Origin: Chrysiogenia bacterium
Lineage (GTDB): Bacteria > JAGRBM01
Assembly: GCA_020434085.1 (NCBI GenBank)
Contig: JAGRBM010000344.1
Coordinates: 1-12,794 of the forward strand
DNA: 12,794 bases
Direction of reading: 5' to 3'
Positions 8,374 through 12,794 of the stretch are shown here, piece after piece. The notes under the pieces were generated by a model. That model was not told the origin of the DNA. It ran no database searches and was given only the letters and a program-made list of their open reading frames with translations. Numbering within the stretch: the first letter of the stretch is position 1; every line of letters begins with the position of its first letter. The position numbers and the translations under genes were made by a program.

Positions 8374-8652
8374 TCAACCCGAGCCGAATCTCTCGAGGGC
8401 GGCCACCAGTTCGGCCAGTTTCTGCTCGCGCTCATGGTCGGCGCCGGAGTTTACCGCCTCCAGGACGCACTCTTCGATGTGGCCGCTCATCTGCGCGGAC
8501 TCGACCTTGCGGAGCGCGGCATGCACCGCGCGAATCTGGGTGAGCACTTCCACGCAGGAACGCTCCTCCTCGATCATTCTGGCGATGCCGCGGACCTGGC
8601 CTTCGATTCGTTTCAGACGCTTGAGCTGATCCGTTATGTCTGGTGGTGTCAT
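8374..8652 (-). CDS. csoR: Copper-sensing repressor, CsoR family
   Basis: A 92-residue CsoR/RcnR-family (PF02583) all-helical repressor. It opens with a basic helix ([23 protein letters not shown]), the usual DNA-contact region. Cys33, His58 and Cys62 (SC ... SGHIEEC) reproduce the C-H-C Cu(I) ligand set of CsoR, unlike the nickel/cobalt set of RcnR or the two-Cys set of CstR. Apo-CsoR represses and Cu(I) releases it; here it should control itself and copA. The ATG at 8652 is chosen because it gives the family's normal N-terminus. An upstream in-frame TTG at 8688 falls on the -35 box. There is no ribosome site before the ATG. The stop lies 20 bases before the copA ATG. Confidence 0.93.
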   Translation of the reverse strand: MTPPDITDQLKRLKRIEGQVRGIARMIEEERSCVEVLTQIRAVHAALRKVESAQMSGHIEECVLEAVNSGADHEREQKLAELVAALERFGSG

Positions 8653-8658
8653 AGCGCA

Positions 8659-8688
8659 ATCATACCCATTGGGGGTATGACTTGCCAA
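8659..8688 (-). promoter_or_regulatory. Promoter of the csoR-copA operon
   Basis: On the minus strand: -35 TTGGCA (8688-8683), 18-base spacer, -10 TATGAT (8664-8659), each matching five of six consensus positions. The expected start point, about 7 bases past the -10, is at or next to the A of the csoR ATG (8652). The csoR message therefore looks leaderless. Confidence 0.7.
8661..8679. promoter_or_regulatory. CsoR operator
   Basis: A perfect inverted repeat, CATACCC-N5-GGGTATG, of the ATACCC...GGGTAT type bound by CsoR proteins. It fills most of the spacer and overlaps part of the -10 box of the csoR-copA promoter, so bound repressor would block RNA polymerase. Confidence 0.8.
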
Positions 8689-8727
8689 GCGATGCCCATT
8701 CCCCGGGCGAAATAACGGGCGGGCGCG

Positions 8728-9303
8728 CTAGTTCTTGGGGACGGCCTTGAGCTTGGCCTTGCCGTTTTCGATGGAAACCTTGAACTCGACCCGCTTGCAG
8801 TTGTAGCGCTGCTTGATGGCGGCTACCTGCTTCTCGACGACCGATTGCAGGGCCTCGCGCGAGACGTTGCCCCCCTCGCCGGTCTTGGCGCGGGCAGCCA
8901 TGTAGGCCTGGTGGAGGTTGTCGATGGCGCCGCCGCCCTTGGGTTTGGTCTGGCCGGCCTTCGCCCGTGCGGCCGCCTGCTTCTCCTTGAGGCGGTTTTC
9001 CTCGCGAAGGCGCTGTTTCTCGTGGAGATCGGCCTTGAAGCGGTCGCGGTAGTAGGTGCCTTCCTCGATCTGCTTGAGGGTCCGGGTGTAGTAGTTGTTG
9101 TCGCTGACCATGCGCTGGTTGAGCGAGTTGCGCCGGAACTTGACGGCGGTGTTGTTGAAGGTGCGGCGCATCATCGCCTGCATGTCCTTCTTCACCCTCT
9201 CCCACTCGTCGGTGGGCGGGAGCTTCTCGATGCCCAGGAAATACTGCTCCATGTGCTGACGAAGCAGCTTCAAGCGACCGTCGAGCTCGCTGAGCTCACT
9301 CAT
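8728..9303 (-). CDS. MXAN_5187-family protein of unknown function
   Basis: A 191-residue soluble, highly charged protein resembling the C-terminal domain of Myxococcus MXAN_5187-type proteins. The N-terminal half has the typical run MEQYFLGIEKLPPTDEW, then RRTFNNTAVKFRRNSL, and KQIEEGTYYRDRF. A Lys/Arg/Glu/Ala-rich linker (about 105-135), likely helical or coiled, leads to the compact C-terminal part (LHQAYMAARAKTG ... VEFKVSIENGKAKLKAVPKN). No signal peptide or membrane helix is seen. The molecular function is unknown. The start is uncertain: ATG at 9303 is given, with an in-frame GTG at 9327 (GGAGG 11 bases upstream) as an alternative. A longer TTG start at 9375 lies within the predicted -10 box and is unlikely. 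The gene is divergent from the radical SAM gene. Confidence 0.75.
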   Translation of the reverse strand: MSELSELDGRLKLLRQHMEQYFLGIEKLPPTDEWERVKKDMQAMMRRTFNNTAVKFRRNSLNQRMVSDNNYYTRTLKQIEEGTYYRDRFKADLHEKQRLREENRLKEKQAAARAKAGQTKPKGGGAIDNLHQAYMAARAKTGEGGNVSREALQSVVEKQVAAIKQRYNCKRVEFKVSIENGKAKLKAVPKN

Positions 9304-9374
9304 TGCGTCGGGTTCTTTGGCCAGTGCCACCGGACTTCTCGCCTCCACAAGGTTCTGGGATTCTCGGTAGGCCA

Positions 9375-9403
9375 ACTATAGCGCCCGAAACCAGCTTTGC
9401 CCA
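9375..9403 (-). promoter_or_regulatory. Predicted promoter of the MXAN_5187-like gene
   Basis: On the minus strand: -35 TGGGCA (9403-9398), 17-base spacer, -10 TATAGT (9380-9375). The predicted start near 9368 leaves a leader of about 65 bases to the ATG at 9303. Just beyond it, a CCCTTGC-ct-GCAAGGG palindrome (9415-9430) lies in the divergent region and could be an operator. Confidence 0.45.
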
Positions 9404-9455
9404 TGGGGCACTTACCCTTGCCTGCAAGGGCCCTGCTGGTCAGACTACGCGGGCT

Positions 9456-10352
9456 ATGGCGCTGCTCGAATACGACATGCCGCTCTACCGCCCCCCCTCG
9501 GAGGGCCGGAACCTGATTCTCCAGGTCACGCTGGGGTGCTCCCACAACGAGTGCACCTTCTGCATGATGTACAAAACCAAGCAGTTCCGCGCGCGTCCCT
9601 GGGAGGAAATCCGGGCCGAGATCGACCGGCTGGCTCCCCATTTTCAGGGGGTCGACCGCATCTTTCTTGCCGACGGGGATGCCCTCGTGCTCTCGACGCG
9701 GCGCCTCACCCAGATTCTCGACCACCTCCATGCGCGCTTCCCGCGCCTTGCCCGGGTCACCAGCTACGCGACCCCCCAGAACATCCACGCCAAGAGCGCG
9801 GAGGATCTCGCCCTGCTGCGCGAGAAGGGCCTCACCATGCTCTACGTGGGCGTGGAATCTGGCGATCCGGAGACGCTGACGCTCATTGAAAAGGGCGCGA
9901 CCGACCAGGAAATCATCGACGCCGGGCAGAAGGCCAACGCCGCGGGCATGAAGGTCTCGGCCACCGTGCTCATCGGCCCGGCCGGCAGGGAGCGCAGCGC
10001 CGAGCACGCCGAGGCCACCGCCCGGGTCCTCACAAAGATGCAGCCGGCCTACGGCAGCGCGCTCGTGATGATGATGGGGCCGCTCGAAGACGACTACAAG
10101 CAGATGATGGAGCGCCGCCGCGGCGGCCCCTGGAACTGGCTCGACCAGAGGCAGACCCTTGAAGAGCTGCGCGCGCTGGTCGCCGCCATCGACGCGCCGG
10201 CAATGGAGTTTCGCTCCAACCACGCGTCGAACTATCTTCCGCTTCGCGGGCGCTACCCCGAGGACCGCGCCGCGCTGACGCGGGTCATCGATGAAGTTTT
10301 GAACAACCCGGGGCACCCCGCCCTGCGGCCCGATCACCTGCGGGCGCTTTAG
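9456..10352 (+). CDS. Radical SAM protein with CX4CX2C cluster motif
   Basis: A 298-residue radical SAM enzyme. The cluster motif at residues 28-36 is CSHNECTFC: Cys28, Cys33, Cys36. The first spacing is four residues rather than the canonical three, and an aromatic residue (F35) precedes the last Cys as usual. Further radical SAM features are FLADGDAL, SYATPQNIH and LYVGVESGDPETLTLIEKGAT, the last being the Elp3/MiaB/NifB-type region. These enzymes cleave SAM at a [4Fe-4S] cluster to start radical chemistry; the substrate is unknown. It has no B12, TRAM or SPASM domain. The ATG at 9456 gives the conserved N-terminus just before the cluster motif; the ribosome site is weak. The frame is open further upstream without coding character. 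apaG follows after 8 bases, with its AGGAG site on this gene's stop codon. Confidence 0.9.
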   Translation: MALLEYDMPLYRPPSEGRNLILQVTLGCSHNECTFCMMYKTKQFRARPWEEIRAEIDRLAPHFQGVDRIFLADGDALVLSTRRLTQILDHLHARFPRLARVTSYATPQNIHAKSAEDLALLREKGLTMLYVGVESGDPETLTLIEKGATDQEIIDAGQKANAAGMKVSATVLIGPAGRERSAEHAEATARVLTKMQPAYGSALVMMMGPLEDDYKQMMERRRGGPWNWLDQRQTLEELRALVAAIDAPAMEFRSNHASNYLPLRGRYPEDRAALTRVIDEVLNNPGHPALRPDHLRAL

Positions 10353-10360
10353 GAGCGAAC

Positions 10361-10750
10361 ATGCCTTCTTCCCGAGCAGTCACCCGCGGCGTCGTCGTCG
10401 AAGTCGAATCCGCCTTCAGCGAGGCCCATTCCGAGCCCGCCCAGGGCAACTGGTTCTTCCTCTACACGATCCGCATCACCAACGAAGGCGACGAGCCCGT
10501 GCAGCTCATCAGCCGCCACTGGATCATCACCGACGGCAGCGGCGGCGAGGAAGAGGTGCGCGGCCCCGGCGTGGTGGGCAAGCAACCGGTGCTCTCGCCG
10601 GGCGAGAGTTTCGAATACACCTCGGGCTGCCCGCTCACCACCACCGTGGGCTCGATGCGCGGCACCTACCAGATGATCACTTCCGAGGGGGAGAGTTTTG
10701 AGGCGCAGGTGGCGCCCTTTACGCTGAGCCTCCCCTACGCATTGAATTGA
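10361..10750 (+). CDS. apaG: ApaG domain protein
   Basis: A 129-residue ApaG (DUF525, PF04379) protein, the family's normal length. Diagnostic stretches are FFLYTIRITNEGDEPVQLISRHWIITDG, then RGPGVVGKQPVLSPGESFEY, then TSGCPLTTTVGSMRGTYQM; these form an Ig/fibronectin-like beta-sandwich. ApaG is widely conserved and genetically linked to Ap4A metabolism (apaH) and Co/Mg resistance in enterobacteria, but its biochemical role is unsettled. No apaH or ksgA is nearby here. AGGAG (10351-10355) overlaps the stop of the radical SAM gene, 5 bases before the ATG, so the two are surely one transcript. Confidence 0.95.
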   Translation: MPSSRAVTRGVVVEVESAFSEAHSEPAQGNWFFLYTIRITNEGDEPVQLISRHWIITDGSGGEEEVRGPGVVGKQPVLSPGESFEYTSGCPLTTTVGSMRGTYQMITSEGESFEAQVAPFTLSLPYALN

Positions 10751-10760
10751 GGGACCTGCC

Positions 10761-11354
10761 GTGGCCACTGCAATGAACCGGCTGGAACACGCCATCGCCA
10801 GTTTCGACGCCGAGAACGCCAAGGACCCGCGCCTCGAGATCGAGGGGGACGGCAACGAGTATCCGCGCGAGCTGCTCTACCACCAGAGGCTCTCGCGCTG
10901 GGTCAAGAAGCTGCGCCCCGCGGCGCCCGAGCACCTGACTCTTGCCGCGCGTTGCCAGCACATCCGCCGCTGGGACATCCCCCGCAGCGACTACCCCACC
11001 GGCAAGAAGGGCTACTACAACTGGCGCACGACCCTCTACAAGCACCACGCCGACATCGCCGAAAAGATCCTGCGCGAAGTCGGCTACGACGACGAGATCA
11101 TCTCCCGCGTGCGCGACCTGCTGCTCAAGAAGGACATCAAGGACGACCCGGACTCCCAGACCCTCGAAGACGCGGTCTGCCTGACGTTCATCGAAAACGG
11201 ATTTGCCGAGTTCGCCAGCAAACACGATGAGGAAAAGCTCATCGGCATCCTGCAGAAAACCTGGGCCAAGATGAGCGAGCAGGGACGCTCCGCCGCGCTG
11301 GCGCTGGAGATGCCGGAAGACCTGCGCGCGCTGGTGGAAAAGGCGCTGGGCTAG
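10761..11354 (+). CDS. DUF4202 domain protein
   Basis: A 197-residue DUF4202 (PF13875) protein covering the whole domain: FDAENAKDPR near the start, LAARCQHIRRWDIPRSDYP (61-79), GYYNWRTTLYKHHADIA (84-100), SQTLEDAVCLTFIE (132-145) and EEKLIGILQKTWAKMS (157-172). The function is unknown. The ordered His67, His95/His96-x-Asp and Glu136-Asp137 recall an HD-type metal site, which is my inference. The GTG at 10761 is preferred because GAGGG, overlapping the apaG stop, lies 7 bases upstream; the in-frame ATG at 10773 would be 19 bases from it. It is in an operon with apaG (10-base gap). Confidence 0.85.
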   Translation: MATAMNRLEHAIASFDAENAKDPRLEIEGDGNEYPRELLYHQRLSRWVKKLRPAAPEHLTLAARCQHIRRWDIPRSDYPTGKKGYYNWRTTLYKHHADIAEKILREVGYDDEIISRVRDLLLKKDIKDDPDSQTLEDAVCLTFIENGFAEFASKHDEEKLIGILQKTWAKMSEQGRSAALALEMPEDLRALVEKALG

Positions 11355-11388
11355 GGCCTTCCCTCCGGCTTTTCAGAGCCCCTGAAAT

Positions 11389-11402
11389 TGACTAAGCAAT
11401 CA
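11389..11402. promoter_or_regulatory. Possible operator upstream of the acyl-CoA dehydrogenase
   Basis: TGACT-aagc-AATCA is an imperfect dyad (four of five arm positions pair) in the 115-base gap before the acyl-CoA dehydrogenase. It includes a -35-like TTGACT (11388-11393), but I find no matching -10. TetR-type regulators of fatty-acid genes bind similar dyads; this is only a hint. Confidence 0.2.
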
Positions 11403-11469
11403 CTCCGCGTTGCCCCCGGGCGGCGCGGGCTGCCGCTGTGGCGGCCACTGTATTCCAAGGAGAGACCCC

Positions 11470-12627
11470 ATGAGCTTTGAGCTGTCCGAAGACCACAAGA
11501 TGCTGCGCGATGCCACGCGCAAGTTCGTCCAGTCCGAGCTGCTGCCGCTCAATGTAGAGATCGAGGAGAGCAAGCAGATCCCCGAGGACGCGATGAAGAA
11601 GATGCGCGAGATGGGATACTTCGGCATCACCATTCCCGAGCAGTTCGGCGGCCAGGGGATGGACTATCTCTCCTACCTGCTCATTCAGGAAGAACTCGCC
11701 TGGGCCCACGACTGCTGGAACTACCTGCACAGCGGCAACAACGGGATCGGCGCCCAGGGGATCGTGCACTTCGGGACCGACGCACAGAAGAAGAAGTATC
11801 TGCCGCCGCTGGCATCGGGCGAGAAGATCGCCGCCTTCGGGCTGACCGAGCCGGGCGCCGGCTCGGACGCCCAGAGCATCGAGACCACGGCTGTCAAAAA
11901 GGGCGACAAGTGGATCCTCAACGGCCGCAAGCACTTCATCACCCGCGGCGCCATTGCCGAGACCTTTACCATCATGGCGGCCAATGACCGTGAAAAGCGT
12001 TCCAAGGGCGGCATCAGCGCCTTCATCGTCGAGAAGGGTTATCCGGGCTTCACCATCGGCCGCTCGCAGGCCTCCATGGGCGGCGACGTGGTCGCGCAGA
12101 CCGAGCTCATCTTCGAGGACTGCGAAGTGCCCGAGGAAAACCTGCTGGGCGAAGAGGGCTACGGATTCAAGATCGCCATGAAGGTCTTGAACAACGGCCG
12201 CCTCTCCATCGCCGCGCGCTGTCTCGGACAGATGAAATACGTCCAGAAACTTGCCGTGAGCTACGCCAAGGAACGCATCCAGTTCAAAAAACCCATCAGC
12301 GACTTCCAGATGATCCAGCTCATGATCGCCGACAACGAGGTCGACATCGAGTGCGCCGAGTCCCTGCTCTACCCCACGGGCTGGAAGCTCGACCAGGGCG
12401 TCAACGTCAACCGCGAGACGGCCATCACCAAGCTCTTTGCCTCCGAAGCGGCCTGCCGCGTGGCCGACCGCGCCATCCAGATCCACGGCGGCATGGGCTA
12501 CATGACCGAGACCGACGTCGAGCGGGTCTACCGCGATGCCCGTGCTTCGCGCCTGTATGAGGGCACCAGCGAGATCCAGCGCCGCATCATCGCCCGTGCG
12601 GCCATCGAAGACGACCGCAACTGGTAA
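11470..12627 (+). CDS. Acyl-CoA dehydrogenase
   Basis: A 385-residue FAD-dependent acyl-CoA dehydrogenase, full length for the SCAD/MCAD-type branch. It introduces the alpha-beta double bond in acyl-CoA thioesters and passes electrons to electron-transfer flavoprotein. Seen are AFGLTEPGAGSD (122-133, first family signature), the QIHGGMGY region (337-344, second signature), and LYEGTSEIQ with Glu364 as the likely catalytic base, the medium/short-chain position. The exact chain length or branched substrate cannot be told. ATG 11470 has AAGGAGA 7 bases upstream; the in-frame sequence before it has no coding character. It lies 115 bases after the DUF4202 gene, so it may have its own promoter. A hairpin repeat follows 8 bases after the stop. 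No ETF, thiolase or hydratase gene is visible here. Confidence 0.96.
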   Translation: MSFELSEDHKMLRDATRKFVQSELLPLNVEIEESKQIPEDAMKKMREMGYFGITIPEQFGGQGMDYLSYLLIQEELAWAHDCWNYLHSGNNGIGAQGIVHFGTDAQKKKYLPPLASGEKIAAFGLTEPGAGSDAQSIETTAVKKGDKWILNGRKHFITRGAIAETFTIMAANDREKRSKGGISAFIVEKGYPGFTIGRSQASMGGDVVAQTELIFEDCEVPEENLLGEEGYGFKIAMKVLNNGRLSIAARCLGQMKYVQKLAVSYAKERIQFKKPISDFQMIQLMIADNEVDIECAESLLYPTGWKLDQGVNVNRETAITKLFASEAACRVADRAIQIHGGMGYMTETDVERVYRDARASRLYEGTSEIQRRIIARAAIEDDRNW

Positions 12628-12635
12628 TTCTCATC

Positions 12636-12735
12636 CCCTCTCCCTCTGGGAGAGGGTCAGGGTGAGGGTTTTGTTACCGCAGTGCCCGAACCCTCACCCG
12701 GCGCTTTGCGCCGACCTCTCCCCGAGGGGAGAGGT
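12636..12735. repeat. Nested palindromic repeat at a convergent junction
   Basis: Four palindromes are packed together: CCCTCTCCC-tct-GGGAGAGGG (12636-12656); GGGTGAGGGTT (12660-12670) pairing with AACCCTCACCC (12689-12699); CGGCGC-ttt-GCGCCG (12699-12713); and ACCTCTCCCC-ga-GGGGAGAGGT (12714-12735). The last two repeat the module at 443-478. The type (CCTCTCCC ... GGGAGAGGGTCAGGGTGAGGG) is a common dispersed bacterial repeat. The first hairpin may help end the acyl-CoA dehydrogenase transcript, though no T-run follows. Confidence 0.8.
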
Positions 12736-12751
12736 TGATTCCAGGCTGCTC

Positions 12752-12794
12752 TTATGCCGCCTGACGCTCGCCAAGCAGGCCGCGGTTGATGATC
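12752..12794 (-). CDS. Probable 3' end of a minus-strand gene
   Basis: Reading in from the right edge on the minus strand gives 13 codons, IINRGLLGERQAA, then TAA at 12754-12752. Third positions are GC-rich and the stop falls right outside the repeat cluster, as at the other convergent junctions. It is too short to assign a family. Confidence 0.35.
   Translation of the reverse strand, partial: IINRGLLGERQAA

Noticed and set aside
8374-8688. Longer csoR start at TTG 8688
   Set aside because: That codon is part of the predicted -35 box, so it would not be transcribed, and the extra residues do not fit the family.
9300-10337. Minus-strand frame opposite the radical SAM gene
   Set aside because: Antisense shadow; the plus-strand gene has the cluster motif and operon context.
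11392-12486. Minus-strand frame opposite the acyl-CoA dehydrogenase
   Set aside because: Antisense shadow of a full-length, motif-complete gene.

Overview
The window is a GC-rich bacterial chromosomal segment of ordinary housekeeping and metal-homeostasis genes, with no insertion sequence, phage module, CRISPR array, rRNA or tRNA that I can see. A MXAN_5187-like protein and a DUF4202 protein, together with GC-rich codon use and a TPR lipoprotein behind gyrA, suggest a lineage of the former Deltaproteobacteria (Myxococcota and relatives) or a neighbouring phylum. That placement is inference.

Layout from left to right: (1) the 3' part of an unrecognised plus-strand gene, which runs into a cluster of palindromic repeats (283-478). 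(2) A minus-strand pair, gyrA followed by a TPR lipoprotein that overlaps it by 4 bases, read from a good sigma70-type promoter at 4094-4122. (3) Divergently, a secreted plus-strand protein joining an Ig-like domain to an ABC_sub_bind domain, ending in a textbook terminator (5659-5683). (4) An inverted pair of the TGTCATTCCGAG repeat (5725-5827). (5) A minus-strand copper operon, csoR then copA, whose promoter carries a perfect CATACCC-N5-GGGTATG operator. The copA frame ends in a second heavy-metal-binding domain preceded by its own Shine-Dalgarno sequence and ATG, so the locus may make both a CopA-CopZ fusion and a free CopZ. (6) A minus-strand MXAN_5187-family gene. (7) A plus-strand group: a radical SAM enzyme with CX4CX2C spacing, apaG, a DUF4202 protein and, after a 115-base gap, an acyl-CoA dehydrogenase. 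(8) A nested palindromic repeat (12636-12735) and probably the last codons of a minus-strand gene.

Two points stand out. First, the copper operon compresses regulation: the operator sits between -35 and -10, the predicted transcript start falls on the csoR ATG (leaderless mRNA), and a copper chaperone is encoded inside the copA frame. Second, the three palindromic repeat clusters lie at all three convergent gene junctions of the window and nowhere else, and one module is shared by the first and last clusters. No wholly new defence or mobile system is visible; the candidates for novelty are the nested copZ, the atypical radical SAM gene with its ApaG and DUF4202 partners, and the orphan Ig-like/ABC_sub_bind protein.
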